Assembly: GCA_017448185.1 (NCBI GenBank)
Contig: JAFSLX010000067.1
Location: forward strand, 1 to 52,618
Source of the DNA: Bacteroidales bacterium
Lineage (GTDB): Bacteria; Bacteroidota; Bacteroidia; Bacteroidales; P3
Direction of reading: 5' to 3'
Length of the DNA: 52,618 nt
Shown: in pieces, positions 44,801 through 52,618 of the stretch
Layout: each line of letters begins with the position of its first letter
Position numbering within the stretch: position 1 is the stretch's first letter
Notes under the pieces: generated by a model
Databases searched by the model: none
What the model was told of the DNA's origin: nothing
What the model saw: only the letters and a program-made list of their open reading frames with translations
Made by a program: the position numbers and the translations under genes

Positions 44801-45808
44801 ATGAAAGTATTGTTGATATGCAACTATAAGCCTGGGGTTGGAGGCATCTCTGGGCAAGTGGAACTCCTGCAGAAGCACCTGCGGGAAGAAGGTCATACTG
44901 CTGATATCTTCACCACCAAAACATCCTTTCTTCGTCGTTTGATGTTGCCACTGAAATTACAACACAGAGCGAAGCAATACGATGTGCTGCACATCCATTG
45001 TTGTTCTGGTTGGGGTTTTTTGCCTGCCGTTGTCGGAATCGCCACCGGACGTAGACTTAGCAAACGCACTGTAACAACCTACCATGGTGGTGGCGGAGAA
45101 GCATTCTTTGACAAACATTCCAAACTGGTACGACACTTCCTATCGCGTACCAATGCCAACATCGTCTTATCAGGCTTTTTAGCCAATATTTTCGACAAGC
45201 ACCATCTTCCTTATACAATCATTCCCAACATTATTGACCTCGACGATTCACAGTTCCACCTGCGGGAAACGCTAAAACCCAACTTCATCTGTATCCGCGC
45301 ACACGAACCTCTTTACAATATTCCCTGCATTCTTCGTGCTTTCAAACAAGTGCAGACACAACTACCCGATGCCACCCTCACACTGGTAGGTAGCGGTAGT
45401 GAACATGACAACCTGATTAAGGAAGTCGCGGAGATGGGATTACACCATGTTAACTTCACTGGCCGTGTAGACAACAACAAAATCTATACGTATCTCGACC
45501 AAACCGACATTATGTTGTCCACTCCAACAGTAGACAACATGCCCGTATCGCTACTTGAAGGTATGAATGCTGGTTTACTGGTTATTTCAAGCCGTGTTGG
45601 CGGCGTACCCTACATAATAAAAAATGGTATGACAGGATTGCTTTTCGAGAGCAACAACCATGAAGAATTGATTGAAAAAATGCTATGGGCAATTAAGAAT
45701 CAAACCATCGCCAAAGCCATAATCCAACAAGCATACTGTGCTGTCAAAGCCTATCGCTGGGAGTGTATCAAAGAAAAAATCTACAAAATCTATGGGATTC
45801 CTGCATGA
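44801..45808 (+). CDS. Glycosyltransferase family 4
   Basis: 335 residues from ATG 44801 (a GTG lies one codon earlier). LLICNYKPGVGGISGQVELL, HIHCCSGWGFLPAVVGIA, TTYHGGGGEAFFDKH and STPTVDNMPVSLLEGMNAGLLVI with the C-terminal E-x7-type motif. GT-B retaining enzyme. Overlaps the adenylating-enzyme gene by 17 nt. Confidence 0.88.
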   Translation: MKVLLICNYKPGVGGISGQVELLQKHLREEGHTADIFTTKTSFLRRLMLPLKLQHRAKQYDVLHIHCCSGWGFLPAVVGIATGRRLSKRTVTTYHGGGGEAFFDKHSKLVRHFLSRTNANIVLSGFLANIFDKHHLPYTIIPNIIDLDDSQFHLRETLKPNFICIRAHEPLYNIPCILRAFKQVQTQLPDATLTLVGSGSEHDNLIKEVAEMGLHHVNFTGRVDNNKIYTYLDQTDIMLSTPTVDNMPVSLLEGMNAGLLVISSRVGGVPYIIKNGMTGLLFESNNHEELIEKMLWAIKNQTIAKAIIQQAYCAVKAYRWECIKEKIYKIYGIPA

Positions 45809-47078
45809 AAATATCATACTGCCACTGAGCGACATATTCAAAGGCGAACAGTCGTATCGGTACCTGAAACTATTGAAAAAAAGCGAAACATGGAACGATA
45901 CACAGTTAATGTCGTTTCAGGAGAACAAACTACGGAAACTGTTCAAACACATTGCATCCAATGTACCGTACTACCGTGACTGGTTCAATAAAAACAATAT
46001 TGATCCAAACACCATAAACCTATCCCAGCTGCCCATTATTGACAAAGCGCTCATGAGAAAAGAAGGCATTGCCCAATTCACTGCCAAAGGTTTTCCTAAA
46101 CATCAACGTCTTACATCACGTTCCAGTGGTTCTACAGGTGAACCGTTCACTTTCTACGAGTCAAAACTATCATATTCCGTCAATATTGCCGCAAAACTAA
46201 GAACATGGTACCAGGCTGGTTACCGACTTGGTGACCGCTATATGAAAATCACCAACGGTGTGCGCTCAAGCAAGTTGAAAGCACTGCAAGACCGCATAAA
46301 CAACTGTGTCTATGTTCCCTTCTATTCTATCACTGACGACACTTTGAAATCCATTTTGGAACAGATTGAGCAGTCAAAACCCCGATTCATCCGATCATAT
46401 CCTGCACCACTCTATCTTTTAGCTCAGTATCGCAACCATCACGAAGGATTCCATCATTGCCCTCTTCGTATTTTCACTACCGGTTCAACACTACCAACTG
46501 CATACCGTGAAGAAATTGAACATGCTTTTGGCTGTGATGTTATTGATTCTTACAGTTGTGAAGGCACGCCAAACACCTACGAAACAACGTCGCATGACGG
46601 TTATCACATAAGTGGATACTACGGCATTATCGAAGTACTTGATAATCACAATCAGCCAGTCAGAAACGGCATTGGTCGTGTGGTAAGCACTGATTTATGG
46701 AACCTTGCCCATCCCTTTGTCCGCTATGATACTCAAGACCTTGTTGAAGTAAAAGACGGAAAGATAGTCCGGATTATAGGACGGCAATGTGAGTGTTTAT
46801 TGACCATGAACGGCCAAACCATAACCATACACAATCTCACCACCTTTTTTGCCAGTCGTATCACCTCGGTCAATGCTTACCGATTAGTGCGAAAAAAGAA
46901 TGGCACCGTGGAATTCCAACTGACCGTAGACAATAACTTTGACTACAAAGCACATAAAACCATTGTCGATTATTGGAGTCAATTACTGGGTTTGCCCGTT
47001 AGCATTCGCATTGTCGACGATATTCCTATGATGCGCAATAACAAATACCTCACCATCATTGATGAAACTACTGACTGA
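45792..47078 (+). CDS. PaaK/CapK-like adenylate-forming enzyme
   Basis: 428 residues from ATG 45792. SRSSGSTGEPFTFYES is the P-loop of AMP-forming ligases; IRSYPAPLYLLAQY, FTTGSTLPTAYREEIEHAFG and YSCEGTPNTYE are characteristic of the PaaK-like branch found in capsule loci. Such enzymes activate a carboxylate as acyl-AMP or acyl-CoA; the substrate here is unknown. Its position directly before two FemAB-like transferases suggests it feeds an amide- or ester-forming decoration step. Confidence 0.8.
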   Translation: MGFLHENIILPLSDIFKGEQSYRYLKLLKKSETWNDTQLMSFQENKLRKLFKHIASNVPYYRDWFNKNNIDPNTINLSQLPIIDKALMRKEGIAQFTAKGFPKHQRLTSRSSGSTGEPFTFYESKLSYSVNIAAKLRTWYQAGYRLGDRYMKITNGVRSSKLKALQDRINNCVYVPFYSITDDTLKSILEQIEQSKPRFIRSYPAPLYLLAQYRNHHEGFHHCPLRIFTTGSTLPTAYREEIEHAFGCDVIDSYSCEGTPNTYETTSHDGYHISGYYGIIEVLDNHNQPVRNGIGRVVSTDLWNLAHPFVRYDTQDLVEVKDGKIVRIIGRQCECLLTMNGQTITIHNLTTFFASRITSVNAYRLVRKKNGTVEFQLTVDNNFDYKAHKTIVDYWSQLLGLPVSIRIVDDIPMMRNNKYLTIIDETTD

Positions 47079-48063
47079 TCTTTCTTCCATCGACCGCAGC
47101 CAATGGCAAATGCTGGTGAATCAGTCGCCAGTGGCCAGCATCTTCCAAACCCCAGAGATGTGCGACTTCTATTCCACCCTGAATCTCTACAAAGTCAAAG
47201 TCATTGCTGTTGAGGAGAACCAGATTCTAAAAGGGGTGGTTTTATGCTTACTACAACAAGACGGAGGACCTATAAAACGACATCTCACTTCAAGAGCAAT
47301 CATCAACGGTGGCCCACTATTAGCAGACGACATCTCTGACGAGGCATTGCATACATTGCTTAATGCAACTATCCAGATGCTGAAAAAACAATGCATCTAC
47401 ACAGAAACTCGAAACCTCAACGATTATTCTCGCTGGCGTAATATCTTTGAAGCAAGTGGATTCAGCTATGTGCCTCACTACAACTTTCATATCGATACTA
47501 CCGACATTAATCAAGTTGACAAACGGATTGACAAAAGTCGTCGAAGACGAATCCGCCGGGCAATCGAAAACGGTGCAACAATAAGCAACGAATCCCTTCT
47601 CTTGCCCGCTTTCTACCAGATTCTTTCCGACCTGTACCACAATAAAATACACAAACCCTTACCACCCTATTGTATGTTTGAGCAATTGGCACATGCGCCT
47701 TTCGCCCATTACTTTTTTGTACTGAACCAACAAAAAGAGGTCATCGGTGGACAGTTGATATTGATGCTGTATCAACAAGTGGCATACGCCTGGTACTGCT
47801 GTGGTCTCGACAAAGAATACCACGACCTTTACCCCTCCATTATGGCCAACTATGCTGCTATCCGCTATGCCGCAGACAACGGCTTCGAGCGCTATGACAT
47901 GATGGGGGCAGGGACTCCAAAAGAAGATTATGGCGTGCGTGACTTTAAAGCCCAATTCGGTGGCACCTTGGTGGAGCACGGCCGTTACCTGCATGTATGC
48001 CGACCTGCCATCTACTGGATGGGCAGCAAAGTCATTGCACTTCTCAAATATCTGCATAAATGA
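47062..48063 (+). CDS. FemAB/GNAT-fold transferase, first of a pair
   Basis: 333 residues from ATG 47062 (TTG one codon earlier is possible). SIFQTPEMCDFY, SRRRRIRRAIENGA, HYFFVLNQQKEVIGGQLIL and YDLYPSIMANYAAIRYAADNG with YDMMGAGTPKEDYGVRDFKAQFGG: the C-terminal GNAT half is FemAB-type. Related proteins attach amino acids to peptidoglycan or acyl groups to sugars. Overlaps the adenylating-enzyme gene and the second FemAB-like gene. Confidence 0.78.
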   Translation: MKLLTDLSSIDRSQWQMLVNQSPVASIFQTPEMCDFYSTLNLYKVKVIAVEENQILKGVVLCLLQQDGGPIKRHLTSRAIINGGPLLADDISDEALHTLLNATIQMLKKQCIYTETRNLNDYSRWRNIFEASGFSYVPHYNFHIDTTDINQVDKRIDKSRRRRIRRAIENGATISNESLLLPAFYQILSDLYHNKIHKPLPPYCMFEQLAHAPFAHYFFVLNQQKEVIGGQLILMLYQQVAYAWYCCGLDKEYHDLYPSIMANYAAIRYAADNGFERYDMMGAGTPKEDYGVRDFKAQFGGTLVEHGRYLHVCRPAIYWMGSKVIALLKYLHK

Positions 48064-49100
48064 CCTATACCTTCCACTCCGTCAAACCCTCACCTGCCAT
48101 ATGGGATGTCCTAATGGCGGCACCGGATAGCAGCATCTTCTTCACCCGACAATGGGACGAATACCTGCACCGGATGCGCGTACATACCCTGCTAATAGAA
48201 GTACGCCACAATGAAGAACTTGTTGGATACTTTGTAGGGTCGCATCGTTGGTTGGGTATCAGGGTGGTTATTGCACCATCGATGGGAACCGGAACCTACG
48301 CACAAGGGCTCTGCATGCTACAGGAAATCACACCGAGTGAGCGAATAAGTATCTACCAACAACTGGCACAACACCTATTCAAAAGCCACAAGGCAGACTA
48401 TCTACAAATATGCGACTATCAACTACGTAACACCGAGGAAGATAATGCACTGCCCGCGCTTGATGCAGCTTCGATTCATTACAATCCACGATATACCTAT
48501 TCCATCGATTTGCGGCCATCTGAAACTGAACTGTGGCAAAGCCTGCACTACAAGTCGTGCAAATACTGTATCAACAAGGCACGTAAAGAGGGACTGATTG
48601 TGAAACAGGTGGAAAGACCCGAAGAGATCGGCCCGTTTGCACAGCGCCACAGTCAACACCTGAAAGATATGATGCGGCGCAAACACAGCAAAGGGCTTCC
48701 CTGCCAACGCTACAAAAACATTCTTGCACTCTGCCGGTCGCTGTTTCCTCGTAATGTGCTGATGCTTGAAGTGGTAACCCCTGGTGGAATCTCAATAGCC
48801 TCTGGTATCTTCGCATACACGCAGTCTGGTACTGCCACCTACTTTACCGCCGCATCGCTCGAAGAGTATATGCATCTATGCCCTAATGAATTACTGGTGT
48901 GGGAGGCTATGCGTATCCTTCACAATGAAGGGGTTGACGACCTGATTCTCGGCGGAGTTGCTCACTACAAAAAGAAATATGCTCCCACTCTGGCTTTCGT
49001 ACCCGTGATCATCTTCTCTCGATACAGCGTGCTGCTAAATATGAGAAAGAACATCAAGTTGCTCTATCAACGGGTGATGTACCGAGAAAAGTCCAAATAA
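48060..49100 (+). CDS. FemAB/GNAT-fold transferase, second of the pair
   Basis: 346 residues. SSIFFTRQWDEYLHR is the equivalent of the first protein's start; APSMGTGTYAQGL, KSCKYCINKARKEGLIVKQV (the R/K-rich FemAB helix), ASGIFAYTQSGTATYFTAAS and CPNELLVWEAMRILHNEG. Only distant similarity to its neighbour, so an old pair rather than a recent duplication. Starts in a 4-nt overlap. Confidence 0.75.
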   Translation: MTYTFHSVKPSPAIWDVLMAAPDSSIFFTRQWDEYLHRMRVHTLLIEVRHNEELVGYFVGSHRWLGIRVVIAPSMGTGTYAQGLCMLQEITPSERISIYQQLAQHLFKSHKADYLQICDYQLRNTEEDNALPALDAASIHYNPRYTYSIDLRPSETELWQSLHYKSCKYCINKARKEGLIVKQVERPEEIGPFAQRHSQHLKDMMRRKHSKGLPCQRYKNILALCRSLFPRNVLMLEVVTPGGISIASGIFAYTQSGTATYFTAASLEEYMHLCPNELLVWEAMRILHNEGVDDLILGGVAHYKKKYAPTLAFVPVIIFSRYSVLLNMRKNIKLLYQRVMYREKSK

Positions 49101-49108
49101 CCGGAAAC

Positions 49109-50161
49109 ATGAATATACTGATTGATATAGGGCATCCAGGGCACGTTCATTTGCTGAGGAATGTGGCCAAGGAGCTAGAGGGGAAGGGGCACCGGATTTA
49201 CTATTCGGTAAGGGATATTCCTGTAGCCAAGCGCCTTATGGAACACTATGGAATGAAACCTTGGCTGGATCTCGGAGGGAAGAAAGACTCCCTGCTCGGA
49301 AAGGCACTGACAGTGGCACACCAGGACGTTGAAATTCTACGATTCGTCCGCAAGAACCATATCGGCCTGGGTCTTAGTAGCGGTCTGGTACTGAGTCATG
49401 TGTCGAAACTCTCCAAGATGCGTTCGTTCGTTTTCGACGATGATGACGATGCCGTTGAACCTCTTTCGGTAAAATATGAACATCCGCTAAGCAATGTGGT
49501 TTTTACACCCGACTGCATACGGCGAAAAACTAAACATGCTGTATATTATGCAGGGACACATGAACTTGCTTATCTCCATCCCCATCGTTTCACACCCGAC
49601 CCATCCGTACTGCAACGAGCTGGTATTCAAAACGGGGAGCGTTTTTTCATCATGCGTTTCGTGGCGCTCAAAGGGCATCACGACGTGGGACAACAAGGAT
49701 TGACGATGGTGCAGAAGAAAGCCTTGGTTGAATTATTGAAACCTCACGGACGTGTTATCATTACTTCAGAGAGAGCCATCGAACCTGAATTTGAACAATA
49801 TCGGCTACCTGTGCCACCCGAAGACATACACTCGCTGATGGCCTACAGCTCTATGTTCCTCGGCGATAGCCAAACCATGACCTCCGAAGCGGCCATATTG
49901 GGTGTACCTGCATTGAAATGCAACACCTTCGCCGGACGGCTCTCTGTACCCAATATGCTGGAAAAAAGATTTGACCTCTGTTACGCTTATACCCCCGACT
50001 GCTTCGACGAAATGTACCACAGAATCGGGCAATTACTTTCAAAGCCACAGGATGCTCTACGATATGAGTGGAGCCAAAAACGGCAACGTATGCTCAACGA
50101 ACTTGTCGACCCTACCGCATTCTTTTTGAATTACATAGAAAATCATGAAGCCCTATCTTGA
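49109..50161 (+). CDS. DUF354 family protein (GT-B-like)
   Basis: 350 residues. ILIDIGHPGHVHLLRNVAKEL at the N terminus is the DUF354 signature; SSGLVLSHVSKL, FDDDDDAVEPL, FIMRFVALKGHHDVGQ and LGDSQTMTSEAAILGVPAL complete the family pattern. The fold resembles UDP-GlcNAc epimerase/GT-B enzymes. Commonly found with wecB-like genes. Exact reaction unknown. Confidence 0.85.
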   Translation: MNILIDIGHPGHVHLLRNVAKELEGKGHRIYYSVRDIPVAKRLMEHYGMKPWLDLGGKKDSLLGKALTVAHQDVEILRFVRKNHIGLGLSSGLVLSHVSKLSKMRSFVFDDDDDAVEPLSVKYEHPLSNVVFTPDCIRRKTKHAVYYAGTHELAYLHPHRFTPDPSVLQRAGIQNGERFFIMRFVALKGHHDVGQQGLTMVQKKALVELLKPHGRVIITSERAIEPEFEQYRLPVPPEDIHSLMAYSSMFLGDSQTMTSEAAILGVPALKCNTFAGRLSVPNMLEKRFDLCYAYTPDCFDEMYHRIGQLLSKPQDALRYEWSQKRQRMLNELVDPTAFFLNYIENHEALS

Positions 50162-50696
50162 ACAGAAAAGACAACCCCTGCCCTACTATCGGCGAGAAGG
50201 ATTGTGGCACACCATCCGCCACTCTGCCAAAGTGCATGGCTATCATTCTGTAATATGGTTTGGCCTCATCCGTTTAAAAGACCATCTGTTTAACCAATGG
50301 GCCTTGCGGTGCCCTTGGAATGGACTCAGAATCAAACTACAACGGTGGCGTGGCGTCGACATTGGGCAACATGTGCATATCGGTCCCGGCTGCACGATTG
50401 ACTACCCTTACCCCTACTTCGTACATATCGGCGACGGTGCATCGCTTGCCGGCAACGACTATGTGCTGGCGCACAGCACCCCCATGGAATATCACTCCAA
50501 ATGCGTGGAATCGTTTGTTGCTCCGACCATTATTGGACGTAACGCATGGGTTGGGGTGAATGTAACCATTCTGCCAGGTGTCACCATCGGCGACGGGGCA
50601 ATCATAGCCGCAGGTGCCGTGGTAACACATGACATTCCGCAACATAGCCTTGCGGCCGGGGTACCGGCAAAAGTGATCAAACAACTCGATATCTGA
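50145..50696 (+). CDS. Hexapeptide-repeat acyltransferase
   Basis: 183 residues. Left-handed beta helix from ~72 (GVDIGQHVHIGPGC) to ~175 (GAVVTHDIPQHSLAAGVPAKVI), with HSTPMEYH supplying the catalytic-type His. About 60 N-terminal residues are helical. Overlaps both neighbours (17 nt with the DUF354 gene, 1 nt with the deacetylase). Confidence 0.87.
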   Translation: MKPYLEQKRQPLPYYRREGLWHTIRHSAKVHGYHSVIWFGLIRLKDHLFNQWALRCPWNGLRIKLQRWRGVDIGQHVHIGPGCTIDYPYPYFVHIGDGASLAGNDYVLAHSTPMEYHSKCVESFVAPTIIGRNAWVGVNVTILPGVTIGDGAIIAAGAVVTHDIPQHSLAAGVPAKVIKQLDI

Positions 50697-51433
50697 TGGA
50701 CTTTACCATTAAGAAATACAGAGAACTGCTAAGTGCACTCAAGCTGCACAACAACTTTAGAATCAGACACGATGTAGACCTTCGGCCCGATTTTTCACTC
50801 CGCGTTGCCCATGTGGAGACCGAAATGGGGCTACATGCCACCTATTACTTCCGGACGGTGCCCGAAAGTTACGATGAGAGAATAATACAACAGATTGTTT
50901 CCTTGGGCCATACTGCAGGTTACCACTACGAAAGCCTGACAACCTGCAATGGCAATATGGATGACGCCTACAAAGACTTTTGTCACAATCTGGAAAAACT
51001 GCGGAAAACAGCTCCCATTCAAACCGCCTGCGCCCACGGAAGCCCAAAGTCGAAATGGAACAGCCAAGACATTTGGAATCAGCACGATATTCACACCCTT
51101 GGGATTGAATACGAACCAATGCTGGATACAGATTTCTCCACAACGCTTTACCTCACCGATACTGGTCGCCGGTGGGATGGGTACAAAGTGAGTGTACGAG
51201 ACAAAGTTCCACAGTATCAGGAACAATGGACAAAAGAAAGGCTCGTTTTCCACACTACCGACGACATCATTCGGGCACTTCGCGATTCCGGTCATCCAAT
51301 CCACAAACACTGCCTTCTCGTCAACACCCACCCCCAACGGTGGATGCCATTCGGCTTTGGATGGATAAAAGAAGCAGCACTACAGAACACAAAAAACATA
51401 GTAAAAAGACTAATCGTATGCACAAAATCCTAA
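50696..51433 (+). CDS. Polysaccharide deacetylase-like protein (NodB fold), third copy
   Basis: 245 residues. FRIRHDVDLRPDFSLRVAHVE contains the metal Asp pair (HDVD), ATYYFRTVPESY, HTAGYHYESL and CAHGSPKSKWN supply the later motifs, and VNTHPQRW the C-terminal His. It belongs to a different NodB subgroup from the two earlier ones and starts without a signal peptide. Its end overlaps wecB by 16 nt. Confidence 0.75.
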   Translation: MDFTIKKYRELLSALKLHNNFRIRHDVDLRPDFSLRVAHVETEMGLHATYYFRTVPESYDERIIQQIVSLGHTAGYHYESLTTCNGNMDDAYKDFCHNLEKLRKTAPIQTACAHGSPKSKWNSQDIWNQHDIHTLGIEYEPMLDTDFSTTLYLTDTGRRWDGYKVSVRDKVPQYQEQWTKERLVFHTTDDIIRALRDSGHPIHKHCLLVNTHPQRWMPFGFGWIKEAALQNTKNIVKRLIVCTKS

Positions 51434-52494
51434 CCATTGTCGGTGCTCGTCCCCAGTTCATAAAAGCCGCAGCCATAAGCCATGCTATCAAAAACTTTTA
51501 CCCTTCGGAGATTACCGAAGACATCCTGCACACCGGGCAACACTACGACGATGCCATGTCGGGCCAGTTCTTCACCGAACTGAACATTCCGCAACCCAGA
51601 TACAATCTCGGCGTAGGTTCCGGAAGCCATGGGGCACAGACAGCAGCCATGCTGAAAGGCACCGAAGAAGTCTTGCTATCAGAACATTACGACGGCGTGC
51701 TTGTATATGGAGACACCAATTCAACCCTTGCAGGAGCACTGGCGGCTGCGAAACTCCAACTGCCTGTATACCATGTTGAAGCCGGACTGCGTTCGTTCAA
51801 CCGGGCCATGCCCGAAGAATTGAACCGAGTGTTGACCGACCATGCCTCGTCTCTTCTTTTTGCCCCAACCCAGACTGCAGTGCAAAACCTACGGAACGAA
51901 GGAATTGCAGACGGGAAAATAGTCTTCAGCGGCGACGTGATGTTAGACAATGTACATTACTACTCACCTGTTGCACTCAAAAAAACAAAACTCAAAATAC
52001 AGGATTCGCGTTTCCTCCTCGCCACCGTGCACCGCGACTTCAACACAGACAATCCAGAGCGGTTAAAACACATACTATCAGCACTCAACAACATAGGCTC
52101 ACAATACAATATCCCAGTCCTCATGCCATTGCACCCACGCACGCGAAAAGCCATCGACAGCCTTGGCGGAATGGAGACTTGCCGGCACATTGTGCCAACC
52201 GAACCCCTCTCCTACCTCGAAACACTTCATGCTTTGCAGAAGGCGGAGCTGGTGCTGACCGACAGCGGTGGATTGCAGAAAGAGGCCTACTTTTGCGGCC
52301 GACCATGCGTCATCCTACGTCCTGAGACCGAATGGAAAGAGATTGTTGCCTGCGGTGCGGCCGCTCTTGCCGATGCCGTCCCAGAGCGGATTGTGGAGGC
52401 AGCCAAGCTTTTATGGAACACCACCCCGACAGCTCCCACCCAATTCGGTGACGGTCATGCAGCTGAGAAAATAATCAAAATAATTTTAACCTGA
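51418..52494 (+). CDS. wecB: UDP-N-acetylglucosamine 2-epimerase (non-hydrolysing)
   Basis: 358 residues from ATG 51418. TIVGARPQFIKAAAI, HTGQHYDDAMSGQFF, VYGDTNSTLAGALAAAKL, HVEAGLRSFNR and LTDSGGLQKEAYF are the conserved epimerase motifs. Makes UDP-ManNAc from UDP-GlcNAc. No ManNAc dehydrogenase (wecC) is present in the window, so either ManNAc itself is used or another gene elsewhere completes the pathway. Last gene of the locus before array copy C. Confidence 0.92.
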   Translation: MHKILTIVGARPQFIKAAAISHAIKNFYPSEITEDILHTGQHYDDAMSGQFFTELNIPQPRYNLGVGSGSHGAQTAAMLKGTEEVLLSEHYDGVLVYGDTNSTLAGALAAAKLQLPVYHVEAGLRSFNRAMPEELNRVLTDHASSLLFAPTQTAVQNLRNEGIADGKIVFSGDVMLDNVHYYSPVALKKTKLKIQDSRFLLATVHRDFNTDNPERLKHILSALNNIGSQYNIPVLMPLHPRTRKAIDSLGGMETCRHIVPTEPLSYLETLHALQKAELVLTDSGGLQKEAYFCGRPCVILRPETEWKEIVACGAAALADAVPERIVEAAKLLWNTTPTAPTQFGDGHAAEKIIKIILT

Positions 52495-52554
52495 CCGTTC
52501 CCTTCTCCTGAAAAAAAGCCTTTCCAACCATCAACAATAACCTTTCAGGCCTGC

Positions 52555-52618
52555 CTTATGGCCGGTCGCTGTTCGGTCGTTGCCCAGTCGTTGTTCAGTC
52601 AAACACTGAACAACGACT
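52555..52618. repeat. Palindromic array of 11-bp units, copy C (cut by the window end)
   Basis: One degenerate unit (52555), then TCGCTGTTCGG (52566), TCGTTGCCCAG (52577), TCGTTGTTCAG (52588), loop TCAAACA (52599-52605), then CTGAACAACGA (52606) and the first two bases of another unit. Same orientation as copy A, opposite to copy B. It starts 61 nt beyond the wecB stop and marks the right edge of the polysaccharide locus. Confidence 0.88.

Overview
The window looks like a Bacteroidales (Bacteroidota) chromosome. Evidence: promoter -7 boxes of the TAnnTTTG type (for example TATCTTTG at 4981-4988, 9260-9267 and 9594-9601), weak Shine-Dalgarno signals, a radical-SAM/lipoprotein cassette of a kind I know from this phylum, a fused DAHP synthase-chorismate mutase, and a surface-polysaccharide locus headed by a UpxY-type NusG paralogue. 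The genus cannot be resolved by eye.

Layout. 1-9.4 kb is housekeeping and accessory chromosome, mostly on the minus strand: metK-pdxJ-GH20 hexosaminidase as one coupled operon; lipoprotein, 46-residue mini-lipoprotein, radical SAM enzyme and outer-membrane barrel as a second; then the DAHP synthase/chorismate mutase gene (plus strand) converging on rplU-rpmA with a hairpin terminator between. 9.6-52.5 kb is one long plus-strand polysaccharide locus of about 40 genes, many overlapping by 4 nt: upxY, an initiating sugar-phosphate transferase, Wzm (11.5 kb) and Wzt (17.2 kb) for ABC-transporter export, GDP-fucose synthesis (gmd, fcl), UDP-galactofuranose synthesis (glf) with a probable Galf transferase, a GT10 fucosyltransferase, GT2/GT4/GT8/GT32 transferases, acyl and acetyl transferases, three NodB-type deacetylases, and a 3' block of PaaK-like adenylating enzyme, two FemAB-like transferases, DUF354, hexapeptide acetyltransferase, deacetylase and wecB. 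The inferred product is a fucosylated, Galf-containing and acylated glycan made in the cytoplasm and exported by Wzm/Wzt. A PRTase-HAD fusion suggests it may also carry ribofuranose.

The locus is a mosaic. By eye base composition switches inside wzt near 17.83 kb, a hipBA module sits between a decayed glycosyltransferase 5' end and an intact paralogue, a REP-associated (RAYT) transposase gene has REP palindromes inside its own reading frame, and one DUF6625-like gene carries a single in-frame TGA.

The most unusual structural signal is a set of intergenic arrays with a strict 11-bp period, most built as inverted arms of about four units around a short loop. Three copies of one family lie at 177-271, 9358-9452 and 52555-52618, and the last two bracket the polysaccharide locus. 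Arrays of unrelated sequence but the same 11-bp period lie at 22.8, 32.0 and 41.1 kb inside it. The other strong candidate for a little-described system is the radical-SAM/lipoprotein cassette with its truncated mini-lipoprotein.
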